Shown: positions 9,690 to 20,815, counted from the first letter of the stretch. The stretch is DNA of 64,000 bases from Lepidostoma basale (GCA_022606425.2 JAHDVF020000231.1:62001-126000); one strand, 5' to 3'. Notes: generated by a model not told the origin, from the sequence alone. Translations and numbers: made by a program.

Positions 9690-9906
9690 CTTTAATTAAT
9701 ACAAATGAAAACGTCAGTTTCCTAGAAGTTTTATTATATTTTCTGGGAATGACATATTTTGCCCTTCTAAGGCATTAATAATGCTTTAGAAGAGCAAAAC
9801 ATGTGATTCCCATAAAATATAATAAAACTTCTAGAAAACTGACGTTTTCATTAGTATTAATTATTTAATATGGAGTTTTACATCATTGTTCAAGAAACAA
9901 TAAATG
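9690..9906. mobile_element. HF4 fold-back element, near-complete palindrome
   Basis: Arms of about 80 bp (9697-9776 and 9780-9863) are near-perfect inverted copies, from ACGTCAGTTT to the centre at about 9778. A unique tail follows (TATTTAATATGGAGTTTTACATC.. to AAGAAACAATAAA). The hammerhead-like core in the right arm is degraded to TTAATAA and CAAAAC. Confidence 0.7.
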
Positions 9907-10004
9907 AAAACCACTTTGTATAAAATATTGATTAGAATAGTATTAACGAAAAAGCCTTGAAGACCTGGATAATTTCTAAAGGTGGATGATATGATACCAA
10001 ACTG

Positions 10005-10295
10005 CATCGAATTGAAAATTCTTTGCAAAATCCTTGGACGTAGTAATAATAGTCAGACACGAAGAAAAAGATTCAACACAGAATTCTACGATACATACCT
10101 AGACGTCAAAGTCGTCAAATTGATTAAAATTAACAGATTACGCTGGCTAGGTCATTTGCATTGAATAGGTGTTTTGAGCCCACCAAAATAGTGCTAAAAC
10201 AACCCAGTAGGACAAAGAAGCGTCGGCAGGCCGAGACTGCCATGGTTGGATGGTGCGTTGCAGACTTTCAGGTCCTAGGCAATGCCGTCTCGAAA
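10005..10295 (+). pseudogene. LINE-G retrotransposon remnant
   Basis: The frame reads KILCKILGRSNNSQTRRKR, FNTEFYDTYLDVK, then INRLRWLGHLHR and, shifted, VGRPRLPWLDG. It parallels the better copy at 59580. At least one stop or frameshift occurs near 10165. Confidence 0.7.
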
Positions 10296-11328
10296 TCACT
10301 GTTAACCAGGACGTATTGTTGAATTTAATATGGGGCCAATGTGATCTAACAGCTGTCAAATGTCAATTTTTTTTAAATATATTTAAATATATATTGTTGG
10401 TGTTTACAAGTGGTGTTTTACATCACATTCTTTGAAAATGTTATGTAGAATCTTGAGTGTATAAAGGTGAGGGAGCTAAATTGATATTCCAGCTCTGCGA
10501 AAACACAGATGTATTATATAAAATTAAAATATTTGTAACATATGTATAAAGAGTCATAATATTTTTGTAGTCGTATTCTACATTTACTTCACATTTATAA
10601 TCGAAATAAAATGAGATCACGGCACGAGACACATAGTAACATTACGGATTCCAATATTGATATGACGGTACATACGGCCCCATAAATCTTCATTATGGAA
10701 AAATTGTTTATGGTACTTACGGATTGGTAAATATGGGTTATACGGGTTACTTAATGTGGCGACCAGAAACAAGACAGGATGGACTAGTTTCTTGGTTAAA
10801 GCTAAGACCCACCAAATGTTGTAACACTGAAAATGATGATGAATCACAAATTAGCAATTCATTTTCTATCATTCTCAAGTGTGTATTAATTGAATCCAAA
10901 AACAAGAATTATTATTTAAAGGCAGATTTCTCACGAAACACCCGCTATAAAGTTGTATGAATGTATTAACTAACCATCAAGTATGCTATAGAATATTTTT
11001 TACCAGTCATCCCTTGCGGAATTTGGGGGTTTATCGACCGTTTAACAACCCCAATAAAACAGATACTTACAAATGTCAGTGAATACATCACATCTGTTAC
11101 GGGCGAAACGCAAATGCGATAACATGGAAGAATCCACTTCAGCGTACCCACTATAAAACATTAAACCTGTTATTATGTTATTCTACCAGCCATTTAAGGA
11201 TAGTATTACATACAAATGTATATCCTGTCTACATACATTATTGCATACACTTATATGTTAACTATTTAATTTAATACTTTCTAATAAACCACTTCATATG
11301 TGGTGTGACATTATTAGATATAATATAA
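10296..11328. other. No recognisable gene or repeat
   Basis: AT-rich DNA with only short unrecognised open frames (60 to 80 codons). I see no conserved motif, tandem array or element end. Confidence 0.4.
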
Positions 11329-11331
11329 CTA

Positions 11332-12410
11332 ACTTACCATCACGCCGTCTCCCCGGAGGGATAGGCAGAAAGAATGGACTACATTCATACATCTTGTCAT
11401 GCACGCACGTCGATTTCTCCGACTCCTCACGTGACCGACATTCAATATCTGGTTGATTTGATCATGCCACGTTTTCCTTGGCCTGCCTCTATTTCTAGCT
11501 GCGTTCAGGCCGTTTACATATACCATCTTTACCATTCTGTCCAAACCATCTTAATGACCCTTTCCTTATTTTGTTCATAACACTTTCATTCGCTCCACAT
11601 TCACTTCTTATACTTGCATTTGTCACGCTATCACATACAGATTTGCCACACATTCGTCTTAGAGATCTCATTTCTACTGCATTTATTATATTTTCATCCT
11701 TCTTTTGCCAGTTCCATGCTTCACTTCCATACAATACGAGCATACTTGAAAATTTGTATTTAAACCACTTCATTATTTGCAACAATCAACCGGGTTACAA
11801 AGACGTCTCCTTTTGCCAATTCCATGCTTCGCTTACAATTATAAGAGTACAAGAACACCATTGTGCACTGCTATTTAAGCTATTTTGGATAGGCTTTTGT
11901 TTGCGGTGCCAACTTTGAGTGCACCATTCATAATGTTGCCTGCCCCAACCCATCATTCAATGTCCCTCTCCACTCGCTCATTTTTGGAAACTTCTTCTTC
12001 TTCTTCCTCTTAGTTGAGGCCGTATGACCTGTTAAAGAAGGTTAGCTGTCCAGCTCTTGCTGCTTGGGTTTTCATTTTTAAAAAAAATTGCGATTCTCGT
12101 ATTATCCATACGGTCTACGTGGTCTCTCCAAAAGCGCTCTCTGCTTCTTCCCCATCTTACTAAAACCTTAACACTACTCAAATATACAAACTCATCTACT
12201 TGCTCCAGAATTTCACCATTTACGCTTATGTTGCGGACTGTCATGATTTCTTCTTTTTCGAAAATCATTATTTTGTACTTATTCTTATTCATCATCAGAT
12301 CATTTCGCATGCATGCCTCATACATACTATTCACCAGGACTTGTAATTCATGCTCGTTGTCTGCAAGTAGGACAGCGTCATCCGCATACAACATAATCTA
12401 TAAATAAATG
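11332..12410 (-). pseudogene. RTE-A LINE, long copy with nested LINE-B
   Basis: On the minus strand it starts at the catalytic MLYADDAVLLADNEHELQ motif (12394 downward). It runs through MTVRNISVNGEILEQVDEFVYL, is interrupted by LINE-B (11990-12165), and continues through the NGALK.., GSEAWNWQKKDE (11735-11695), SNASIRSECGAN and RPRKTWHDQINQIL regions to the terminal hairpin at 11345. Multiple indels make it a pseudogene. It is one of two copies in the window that keep YADD. Confidence 0.85.
11990..12165 (-). mobile_element. LINE-B 3' fragment nested in RTE-A
   Basis: The minus strand reads VRWGRSRERFWRDHVDRMDNTRIAIFF and ends in AAGAAGAAGAAG (11993-12004). RTE-A sequence flanks it on both sides in the same orientation, so it inserted there. 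By chance it fuses in frame with the RTE-A upstream part to give a 120-codon open frame. Confidence 0.75.
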
Positions 12411-12419
12411 TCTTATACA

Positions 12420-12560
12420 TAACTAACTAACTAACTAACCATCACGCCGTCTCCCCGAAAAGGTAGGCATATTTCTCTCGCTTCCTCAACATTCATACAT
12501 CGAGCATGTACGCGCGTCGATTTTTCTAACTCCTCACATGGCCGATATTCAATATTTGAA
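12420..12560 (-). pseudogene. RTE-A LINE, 3'-end fragment
   Basis: The last ~120 bp of RTE-A with a (TTAG)n tail (complement of 12421-12440). The internal part is deleted relative to other copies. Confidence 0.75.
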
Positions 12561-12935
12561 GAGTCTACGAAAATTCTCTACAAAATGTCGTAAGGCGCCA
12601 TGTTGCATTTACAAAAGCATCACTAGTATCAAGTCCAACTCTCTAGCGTCCACGAGAGGTCTTTTAAAGACCCCGCGAACCCCGGACAATGTGGCACATA
12701 TTACTTAGTGCCATAGCAGATAATAAGAAAACGAATGGCGAGCTTCCAGCACCATAAAACTGGATACATCCACCTAAGGGAAGGTAACCCCAAAAGAAAA
12801 TCCTCCAGAGAAGGCAAGGGGTTACCACTCTGGATATTTTTCCCCAGGTCATCACCATGAGGCCTACTCAAGGGTGATAGTCAACGTTAGGGAGTCCTGA
12901 CAAGACACAGAAAGAAGAAGAAGAAGAAGAAGATA
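12561..12935 (+). repeat. Unclassified repeat with (GAA)n tail
   Basis: A GC-moderate segment ending AAAGAAGAAGAAGAAGAAGA (12911-12933), the tail type of LINE-B. I see no reverse transcriptase motif. It may be a non-autonomous derivative, or a different region of a GAA-tailed LINE. Confidence 0.4.
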
Positions 12936-14055
12936 GAAAATGTTGTTGACAACGGTTAAATTAATTTCTATTTAAACATGTACGAGTTGCACGTATAAAT
13001 GAACATATAAATTTTCCAGCGTCGCTTTCCTTTTCTATGTTTTTTTAAAAGTTTGTATTTCCTTATCTCGACGTATAGTAAGGTTATAAATAAACCATAT
13101 CTAATCGGTTTTACCCAATTTCATAGGACATCTAACTTGTAGTAGTTTGCGGGAACATTTTCTCATTTTTTGTTCGTGATGCCGGCGAAAGTTCGAGGTT
13201 CAGAACTATGAGGACGGAATTTATTATCTCCAGGCAGAGGGTATATATTAAAACCCTCGACATTCGATTGTGTATGCGAGCGTGCCGCAAATAAGTTAAA
13301 TTGTTCACCCAAAGTTACGATTAACTCTAAGTTTCTTTTATCAGTTGTGAAATTGTGTGTTGAAAACCATAAAGTCCAATACATAAACTGACACTACTGA
13401 TAAAGAAATAGATACGGCCGGGGCCGATAGTAATAGAAATGGATACTTTATGAGAAATCTGAAGCTTTCTGATAGTTCAAGAAAGCTTTCACTAAAGACA
13501 TTTTGAAATTTTATAAAACAAGGAGTGAAATTTAACATATTTCAATTTATAAGCATCTCAGCTAAAATTGATACTTATGTTTTTTTCACCCATAAACTTC
13601 TTTATCTTCTTCTGCTTTCTTTAGGACTATGTCCTGTTATTCTTCGGAGCTTATTTCTGGGATGAAGATGTCATCAATCAGATAGCCATCTGCTGGGTGG
13701 TTTTTCTGGAAGTCAGCTGCCACTGGTACTTAATTTGCCGCTTTGCTTACCACTATCAAAATAAAATAACAAATAAATAAATAATAAATAAACCTTATCG
13801 TACTTAATCATAACGAATTTTGTTAGTGAAATCAAATTGGTTAATTTAAGGACAAATTTGAGTAACATTAAAGGTACAGCCATACCAGAGTGCCAGAATA
13901 GGAGTCAAAATGAACACTTGGCGTACCTATGGCACCGGCCACACAATACGCTTGGCCTCACAGTACGTGATTACAAGACACCTGTGTCTTGTGATCACGC
14001 ACTGATCATCGCACTGATCACGACTCCTACTCTGGCACTCCGGTGTGGCCATATT
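12936..14055. other. No recognisable gene
   Basis: AT-rich DNA. A short piece at 13600-13745 could be a GAA-tailed LINE end on the minus strand. 13976-14042 contains a local imperfect palindrome around CACACCTGTGTCTTGTGATCACGC. Nothing else stands out. Confidence 0.35.
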
Positions 14056-14059
14056 CTTA

Positions 14060-14430
14060 ACAACATGACTTGCGAAATCAAGACAAGAGTAGACACAGTC
14101 AGAAGGAAACATCTCGAACATCAGAAATGAAAATATTGCGACCTATCGTGGGTAACTTAAGAGATAAGATACCTAACGGAGAGATTCGCAGAACCTGCAA
14201 TATTGGTGACATTGTGAGATGAGTTAGACTGAGAAGACGATTCTGAAAGGACCGAATTAAGACGATGGACCCAGTGAGCATTTCTAAGATCGCAATTTAC
14301 GATACCGTCGACCACAAGGAAGGCCACAAAAGAGATGGATATAAAGTTGAACCTCTTCATCACAGGACCAAAATCAATATCCTGTCTAAACAGATTAACA
14401 GAAGTTTGTCGTATAAGCACAGATAAGATG
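14060..14430 (+). pseudogene. LINE-B retrotransposon remnant
   Basis: Frames read KTRVDTVRRKHLEHQK, RDKIPNGEIRRTCNIGDIVR, then RRRF.KDRIK.MDPVSISKI. It matches LINE-B, with stops at conserved tryptophans (TGG to TGA, twice), so it is decayed. Confidence 0.7.
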
Positions 14431-14629
14431 TATATTGTTCAAAATAATGAAAAGTTATATATACCGTTCTGCGTGTGTATGTTTCTATCAAAATAAGGAT
14501 TAATGCCTTGTGGTCCTCTTTTTATTTCTTTGTTACGTATTCTATTACACATCGTTTTTCTGGACTTTCAGCTTTGTAATTTCTACAGATATAATTTTTA
14601 CACTATTTGAATAATTTAAATCAAATCAG

Positions 14630-15330
14630 TTAATTTTCTCAAAAGATATTACAAACTACAGTTTAAGGCATCCATTGCAACATAAAAAATAAATAAAACC
14701 AGGAACGCATGAGAAATGGTTTGACATTAGGAATACAAGATACTCTACAAAGTCAAGAGTATTTATCATCTGAACGTACGAACGTACTTTCACGAATATG
14801 AAAGATGTCGATCTCCGAAGCAGTTTGATTGCTTTCCCCACGGGTATCACCAGAGGCAGGTTGGTTTTGCATGCTAGGAGATAAAACAGTCTATGCTGAC
14901 GCTGTCAAAGATAACCATTTGGAACATAAAGATGGATAGCCTCTAAGATAAGGAAGTTCTCAAATAATCCCTTGATAAGTCTGAAGAAATGGGTGCACTC
15001 ATCCCTCCTTATCTGTAAACGATTGGTTCCCAGCATGTCCAAGAGGAATGCAGTGGAATTAAGCCACGAATAGCTAGCAACCTTCCTCATGTAGAGATAT
15101 CTCAGAAATCTTTTCTGAACCCTCTCTAACATGAGCGAGTATCTCGCCTCGTGGGGACTTCATATCACCAAACCACACTCGAGCCGGCTCCGGACCAATG
15201 AGTTATACAAAATTCTCAAAACATAGGGATTCCTGAAAACTCTACTAGTTTGGAAAATAAATCGCAACATTTTCAGTGCATATCCACATATTCTCTCGGT
15301 GTGATCATGAAGAGTCAGCCTACTTTCATA
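14630..15330 (-). pseudogene. LINE-C (CR1/jockey-like), C-terminal part
   Basis: A 75-codon minus-strand frame (15132-14905) reads MLERVQKRFLRYLYMRK, STAFLLDMLGTNRLQIRRD, then FFRLIKGLFENFLILE.IHLYVP. It continues out of frame to the PLVIPVGKAIKLLRR and FIFVK.RSYVQ region (14850-14720). The upstream part (15140-15330) also looks LINE-derived. 3' end near 14640 with TGATTTGATTT. Confidence 0.75.
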
Positions 15331-15359
15331 AACAGTGATAGACAGCTTTAAGCTTTGCT

Positions 15360-16235
15360 GACATTAATAATAAAATAAGTTTACAACTTTTAACATATAA
15401 AATAAGATGCATAACAAAATACATATTTTAAAAAGGGAAATTTTATAGAATGAGGTCAGTTTGACAATGTTAGAATTTCTAAAATACGAGAAAATTTCTA
15501 AATTTCTAAATTTCTCGTACATACGATAAGGTCAGCATTTTGACGACTTTCCGATTTGTAGTAGTCATCTAAGAGGAGAATTTTAAACGTTAGAACGAGA
15601 CACAAATTGATGCCGTCTGAATACCATATCACAAGATCTAGAGAAAGAAGAAGAAGACGAATCACTTTCTTGACACGGCTTCGAGGCTGTTCTTTCAAAA
15701 AATATTTAACGCTCTTTTTAGTATCGTCTTCGCCTTATATACGGCGAAGGTGCCGCTTTTCCAGGAACAAGAATAACTTAGCTTTCCAATCACGAACCAA
15801 GGAGGAAATTATTCTTGAGCGTTTTTTCTTCTTCTTTCATCATGATTAAAAGTAATCGAAAGTCACAAATCATCTTCGCAGATCGAAAGTTTCGCTCTAC
15901 ACCGGAGACAATATTCTCGATGGAGAAATTTTAATAAGAACTTTATAAAAATTGAGGCGGGATACTTTTTCCATCTGGTATCGGAGAGGAAGATAAAAAT
16001 AGATCTTGTTCGTGTTTCTTGTTATATTGAAGGACTCCTTGAAGCTTCACGGCTATAAGAATACGCGAGTACTGAGAACTTATCACGTGATTCGTTTTAA
16101 ATTCAAGCTTTTCGTAAAAAAAACATAACTTTCACAAATCTGTATTTTTTTAGACTTATATATAAAATGCCAATCGTGGAAATTAACTTTGAATGATTTT
16201 ATATAATATAATCGAATAATATAGACCTAAAACTG
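15360..16235. other. No recognisable gene
   Basis: AT-rich DNA with short open frames (66, 80 codons) lacking known motifs. There is a purine-rich GAAGAAGAAGACGAA stretch near 15647. Confidence 0.4.
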
Positions 16236-16655
16236 AGAATACTCCTCATCAAGACCTATGTATGGAGTATCTGTGCTGCGAGACATGGTGCATATCCGAA
16301 ATAGATAAACGGAGACTAGAGGCATTTGAAATGTGGTCCTATAGAAGACTATTATTAATTTCCTGGAGAGACCACATTACAAATAAGGAGGTTCTCCAAA
16401 GAATCGAGGGAGGAAGGCACCTGCTCAGGACCTTGTCCGAAAGGCCTGCAAGATGGATCGACCATATAATACGACAAGAAGGCCTCTTGCATGCCATAAT
16501 GGAGGGTATGTCCGAGGGAACATACTCTAGGGGACACCCACGCCGAGAGTACCTGGAGGACCTGTTGGTGGAAGTGCGCTGCTCATCATATGCAGATTTC
16601 AAAAAAGCCGCACAGGACAGGGAAGAATGGAAGAGAATAATATAATAAAGGAAAT
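16236..16655 (+). CDS. LINE-D reverse transcriptase C-terminus, open fragment
   Basis: A 127-codon open frame (16262-16645) encodes EYLCCETWCISEIDKRRLEAFEMWSY, RRLLLISWRDHITNKEVLQRI, ARWIDHIIRQEGLLHAIMEG and AAQDREEWKRII. This is the C-terminal connection and zinc-knuckle-less tail of an insect LINE. It is 5'-truncated and lacks the catalytic core. The first 30 bp match 61200-61230, where a second copy is interrupted by RTE-A. Confidence 0.82.
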
Positions 16656-16734
16656 TGCTGCAAACCAATCCCAGGATTGAAACCAGAGAGAGAGATATAT
16701 GAACGAATTTTTGAAAACGTATTTGTATAAATGA

Positions 16735-16856
16735 AATTATTAACTGTTTAAATAAAAAAAACTTTGTTGTAAATGTCACAATTGATTATATTTTGTCGCG
16801 GCAGCTGTTTCGCTAACCGATTTTAGCATCGTCAGGTCTCACAATTGACAAAAAAA
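16735..16856 (-). mobile_element. HF1 single arm
   Basis: One HF1 arm: TTAACTGTTTAAATAAAAAAAC, CACAATTGATTATATTTTGTCGC and the hammerhead, ending in ACAATTGAC. The second arm is absent, so the element is half-deleted. Confidence 0.7.
16790..16849 (-). ncRNA. Hammerhead ribozyme motif, HF1 (cleavage site mutated)
   Basis: The minus strand has CTGACGA (16835-16829), a GCTAAA/GTTAGC stem II, GAAAC (16811-16807) and AGCTGCC. The usual GTC is GCC, removing the A15.1-U16.1 pair. Stem I can form from TTGTGAGAC and GCGACAA with an internal loop. The fold is good, but inactivity is expected. Confidence 0.72.
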
Positions 16857-17015
16857 TACTAGAAAGTTAGAAAGAAAAAAATATTAGAAAGACTTAGTTT
16901 AAATACAAAATTATTAGTAGGGGAAGAAACTATACGTAACATTATAAACAAGTATAATAAACTAAGGAGTTTGAAAAACTTGGTTTAACCCACTATTTAA
17001 TAAAAAAATATTTAA

Positions 17016-17064
17016 AAACACGACATGTTTCGGAGGATACCTCCATCTTCAGGCTGATAAGGCA
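17016..17064 (-). ncRNA. Hammerhead ribozyme, HF2 left arm
   Basis: The minus strand reads CTGAAGA (17052-17046), stem II GGAGG TAT CCTCC, GAAAC (17031-17027), then ATGTC and GTGT. All core residues are present (position 7 is A, a variable site). Stem I is short in this copy: upstream ATCAGC replaces ACAC. Stem III is the self-complementary ACATGT. Confidence 0.72.
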
Positions 17065-17067
17065 AAA

Positions 17068-17114
17068 TTATACACCTCAAGATGGAGGTATGCTCCGAAA
17101 CATGTCGTGTTTTT
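17068..17114 (+). ncRNA. Hammerhead ribozyme motif, HF2 right arm (core mutated)
   Basis: ACAC, then CTCAAGA where CTGAAGA is expected, stem II GGAG/CTCC, GAAAC, ATGTC and GTGT. ACAC and GTGT pair as a 4-bp stem I. The G5 to C change should abolish activity. Confidence 0.65.
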
Positions 17115-17279
17115 TAATATATATTTTTTAAATAGTGGATTAAACAGGGTTTTTCAAACTCCTAAGTATATTATAATGGAATTCCACAGTGTTAATGCCT
17201 GTAATAAGTTAAGTATAATAAATATGGGAAAAAAACAGTTATTAGGTTCAGTAACAGAAATTCAATATTGATGAGTTAA

Positions 17280-17520
17280 ATAAAATTTAGTATGTCTCTT
17301 TTTTTATATACTTTGTATACAAAATTCACATTTATTAAAAAAATATATAAAAATGAAATATCAAACCTGTTTAGCACTAACCAGCCTTCATCAGTGATAT
17401 TATATAAATATTTTAAATAAATTGTAAGTGTTATAAATGTGAGTGTTGTTCACAAAAATATAAAAATAAAAATGTACAATACAAAGTTATGGCGAACATA
17501 GAAGAAAATTTAGTAGAAAT
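17280..17520. mobile_element. HF3 fold-back element, decayed
   Basis: The left arm carries TATACTTTGTATACAAAATTC and a minus-strand hammerhead remnant (17408-17357) with TAAAC in place of GAAAC. The right arm (17440-17515) ends in ACAAAGTTATGGCGAACATAG, the complement of the start of the 49240 copy. The second ribozyme is deleted. Confidence 0.65.
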
Positions 17521-17559
17521 AAACAGGGAAGCAAATAATATTAATACAAAAACTAACTA

Positions 17560-18290
17560 ACTAACTTACCATCACACCGTCTCCCCGGAGGGGTAGGCAG
17601 AAAGAATGGAACGCCACACTGTTCTGTCCTGACATACGTCTCTCGCTTCCTCTACATTCATACATCTTGTCATGCACGCACGTCGATTTTTCCGACTCCT
17701 CACGTGACCGATATTCAATATTTGATTGATTTGATCGTGCCACGTTTTCCTCGGCCTTCCTCTATTTCTAGTTCTTCTTATTATATACCTTCTTTACCAT
17801 TCTCTCTTCACTCATTCTTTTCATGTGTCCAAACCATCTTAATGACCCTCTCCTTATTTTGTTCATAACACTTTCATTCGCACCACATTCACTTCTTATA
17901 CTTGCATTTGTCACTCTATCATAAACAGATTTGCCACACATTCGTCTTAGAGATCTCATTTCTACTGCATTTATTCTACTTTCATCCTTCTTTTGCCAGT
18001 TCCATGCTTCACTTCCATACATAAGGGTCGGCACAAGAACACCATTGTGCACTGCCATCTTAGCTTTTTTGGATAGGCTTTTGTTTGCGATGACAACTTT
18101 AAGTGCACCATTTATTCTGTTGCCTGCCCCAACCCTTCTTTCAATATCCTTCTCCACCCTCCCATCCTTTGTAAACATACTTCCTAAATAAACAAATTCA
18201 TCCACTTGTTCCAGATTTTCACCGTTTACACTAATGTTGCAGACTGTCATGCTTCCTTCTTTTTCGAAAATCATTACCTTTGTGGTATTT
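17560..18290 (-). pseudogene. RTE-A LINE, near-open copy with frameshift
   Basis: A 168-codon minus-strand frame (18274-17768) encodes MIFEKEGSMTVCNIS, LEQVDEFVYLGSMF, RRVGAGNRINGAL, GSEAWNWQKKDESRINAV, SNASIRSECGANES and GSLRWFGHMKRM. A deletion at about 17770 shifts the frame in the VYVND region. The rest reads on to the CCCC/GGGG hairpin and GGTGTGATGG end at 17572, followed by TTAG repeats. Confidence 0.87.
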
Positions 18291-18365
18291 ATAACATTAT
18301 TTATTTATATAAACAGTTAATAATATTGAAATATCAAAGTGTTTCCGCCAAAACAATGGATCATT
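18290..18365 (-). repeat. HF1 leader fragment
   Basis: The complement of the HF1 leader: AACAGTTAATAATATTGAAATATC, then TGTTTCCGCCAAAACAATGGA. There is no ribozyme. It directly abuts the 5' end of the RTE-A copy. Confidence 0.6.
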
Positions 18366-18890
18366 TGCAGCATCTTTTGGGATACCCCTATATACTGATT
18401 TAGTTCCATCACGATAATGGATTTACTACTATCTTTCAAGTAGCCAAAGTGGATAAGAAAATTCAAGCCGGTAATTGAAGAAGGTTTAAGTGCCCATTTT
18501 GCATTTTAACGTTTTTTTCATGACGCATTTCGGAGGTACAAATAAATAATAACCAAACTACCTCTCTGCGGGTTAAAAATTGGTCGTTATGTGTTGAAGC
18601 ATTGTACATTTTAAGCGGTAAAATAATAAATCCCATTTGCCACAGAGTAACAGTTACTGAGTTACTCGCGTATACGTTTTTACGTGCTTTATTTCAGGGC
18701 CGCGCGTCCCATACAAGCTATTAAATAAAACGCCCCATCCCTTGCACTGAATGACTTACGATCTTCATACCTTGATGTAACAATTAAAATAATATGACGA
18801 ACAAGCATTAAAAACTATTTCTTCTTTTGCCTAAAACTGTTCATCAAATATCTTTTTTAGAGTCTCTGATTTTCAGTAATGGACGAAATA
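18366..18890. other. No recognisable gene
   Basis: AT-rich DNA with no repeat or frame that I recognise. Confidence 0.4.
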
Positions 18891-18894
18891 ATTA

Positions 18895-19065
18895 TTACGA
18901 ATGAAAACGTCTGTTTTCCAGAAGTTTTGTTATATTTATTATTTTGTTGAATTGATCTTTACATAACAAACATATGCTAGCCGAAAGCATTGTCAGGATA
19001 TACAAGGCATGTGTCCGCCCCATAATCACATGGGATAGAAGTCAGAAGCGATACCAATAGGACTT
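18895..19065 (+). repeat. HF4 end fused to a LINE-B fragment
   Basis: 18898-18945 is an HF4 end (ACGTCTGTTTTCCAGAAG). From about 18980 the plus frame reads AESIVRIYKACVRPIITWD, the LINE-B motif upstream of RADT. Both are short remnants. Confidence 0.5.
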
Positions 19066-19069
19066 AGAA

Positions 19070-19470
19070 CCTTATCAGAGAAACATAATTTTATTTTTTA
19101 TAATTGAGGGTAACAAACAGCAATAACAGTATATGAATATAAACACACAGAGACAACAAAACAAGGCCAATTACATGCTACCACAAATATTATGTAATAA
19201 CTGTCATAAGGTTAAATATGTAAGAAAAATAAAGTAACACTTTGATAAGTTAAAAGGAAAACTAGTAGTATTAGTAATAATTAATAATTAATGATGAAAT
19301 ATAATTTTAAAATGTAAAAAAAAAGAAAAAGACAAGAAAAGAAAAAGTAGTGTGACTAGTTTCATTCGCCCCGAAGGGTTGCTCCAACCATTTTTTTTTA
19401 AATCACTTTCATTAAGATGGAACACATCGATGTTATTAAAGCACTTATTGTATTATACATGTCGCACGTC
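19070..19470 (-). repeat. Dispersed repeat, LINE 3'-UTR-like
   Basis: This matches 34190-34580 in inverse orientation over nearly its whole length, including CCTTCGGGGCGAATGAAACTAG and the GTAATTGGCCTTGTTTTG stretch. On its own strand it ends in an A-rich AAAAATAAAATT-type tail. It is probably a 3' UTR of an unidentified LINE. Confidence 0.65.
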
Positions 19471-19494
19471 CGGTACACCGCCGCACTTAGCGTA

Positions 19495-19812
19495 GATAAA
19501 TGAGAACCCTACGCTCCATCGCAGGTAGAACCCTCAGATATCCGATGAGAAGTGAGAAGATAAGGTCTGCCTGTGGTGTTGAGAACATAGTAAAATGGAG
19601 AAGAAGCAGAAGACGCTTTTGGAGGGATCATGTGGACCGCATGGAGAATACACGAAATGCAAATTTTTTTAAAGAAGAAAACCCCAGCAGCAAATGATTA
19701 TCAGGAAGGCCGCCGAAGAGATGGAGAGATGGCTAGAAATCATCAACCCAGAACAGCTCACCATCATTAACAGATTATACCACACAAATTAAGAATAAGA
19801 AGAAGTAGACGA
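19495..19812 (+). pseudogene. LINE-B retrotransposon remnant
   Basis: A 65-codon frame (19500-19697) reads MRTLRSIAGRTLRYPMRSEKIR, ENIVKWRRSRRRFWRDHVDRME and NFFKEENPSSK. After a stop it continues out of frame as GRPPKRWRDGWK to a GAAGAAGTAG tail. Confidence 0.8.
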
Positions 19813-19814
19813 AG

Positions 19815-20013
19815 CTCTTAACGTCGAAAGGGTATAGTATTCATACTGATTATCATGGCATGTGATAGGTATCTAATCTATCGCCATTTTATTGTCGAGT
19901 GAATTCTACACCAGACCAAAAAAAGTGTGATAATCACACTGTCATTGCCGGGAATTGAACCCGGGAATTGGTGTGACAGTCATAGCGCTTGCCACTAGGC
20001 CACGAAGGTTGTG
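19815..20013 (-). mobile_element. SINE-1, tRNA-derived, diverged
   Basis: The tRNA head on the minus strand has an A box TGGCCTAGTGGC and a B box GGTTCAATTCC (one change from consensus). The body matches the 3167 copy. It follows a GAAG-rich LINE-B tail. The anticodon arm differs from that of the 3167 copy. Confidence 0.78.
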
Positions 20014-20029
20014 TTGCTAAGACGTCCGG

Positions 20030-20150
20030 TTTCGTCTTGCTTAGCCATTATCAAATTTCATTTCCATAAAATATCATTTAACTTCTAGAAAACGGACGTT
20101 TTCATTGGTACTATTATTTAATAATGAGTTTGACATCATTTTACATCATA
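20030..20150. repeat. HF4 fragment with tail
   Basis: Contains GTTTCGTCTTGCTTAGCCATTATCAAAT (minus strand TTGATAATGGC..GACGAAAC), then CTTCTAGAAAACGGACGTTTTC and the HF4 tail. Only one arm is recognisable. Confidence 0.55.
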
Positions 20151-20268
20151 AAGTATGACTCGCTGTATGAATGTGGATGAAACTAAAAGGTGTGTCAGGA
20201 TAGAATAGAATGGCGGTCCATTATCTCTGCCTATCCTTTCAAATAAACAGTGTGATGGTTTGTTTTTT
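20150..20268 (+). pseudogene. RTE-A LINE, 3'-end fragment
   Basis: Reads MTRCMNVDE, then a decayed QDR.EWRSIISAY and GTGTGATGGTTTG, with a TT-rich remnant of the GTT tail. Confidence 0.7.
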
Positions 20269-20460
20269 CCTTCTTCTTCTTAAAGTGCCTTGTCAGGTCC
20301 CCCCGACGTTGGCGATCACTCTGGTAAACTCTTCCCTGTCCTGCGCTGTCCGGAATAGCTCCTCCGCAGTTCCGATTCCCGTCCATTCCCTCACATTGCG
20401 CAGCCAAGAGATGTTTCTTCTCCCTGACCCCCTGCGACACTCTATTTTTCTCTTTGAAAT
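20262..20460 (-). pseudogene. LINE-D 3'-end remnant
   Basis: The minus strand reads RGSGRRNISWLRNVREW.GIGTAEELFRTAQDREEF.RVIANVGGT and ends in AAGAAGAAGG. It closely parallels the C-terminus at 62200-62350. It is placed tail to tail with the RTE-A fragment. Confidence 0.75.
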
Positions 20461-20815
20461 TAGTCTACTAGTTAATTACTTGTTTTTTCCTAGCATTTTG
20501 ATAAATTGTCGCTCATCCCTAGCGCATTTTATATAGCCAGTGATGTGTAGTAATGTATGTTAGGTGAGCCAGCAGCGAAACATCAGCGAATGTTTTGGGT
20601 ATTTAAACATCACGCGGTTAAAATATTGCCCGTTGTCACGGTATACATACTTTTTAAATCTTTCGCTTGTATCCTTTGAAATTAAAACCACGAGCCGACA
20701 TTCAAATTTAAACACCGAATGCAGAACCCGGTTTAACTTAATTATTTGGAATAATTTCGCATATACTCGTAAAAAAATAACGGATTGTGCTTTTATAGTT
20801 TAAAAAATATATTTT
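20461..20815. other. No recognisable gene
   Basis: AT-rich DNA with one unrecognised 79-codon open frame (20564-20803). Confidence 0.35.

Larger units (their letters stand above)
16946..17190. mobile_element. HF2 fold-back element
   Basis: The inverted arms 16950-17058 and 17068-17185 pair over most of their length (AAGTATA..CTAAGGAGTTTGAAAAAC.. with its complement). Each arm holds a hammerhead on the opposite strand. The right end runs into GGAATTCCACAGTGTTAATGCC, also found at 5200 and 38700. There is no coding sequence. Confidence 0.8.

Noticed and set aside
10724..10960. 78-codon frame as a host gene
   Set aside because: No recognisable domain, no splice context and base composition like the surroundings.
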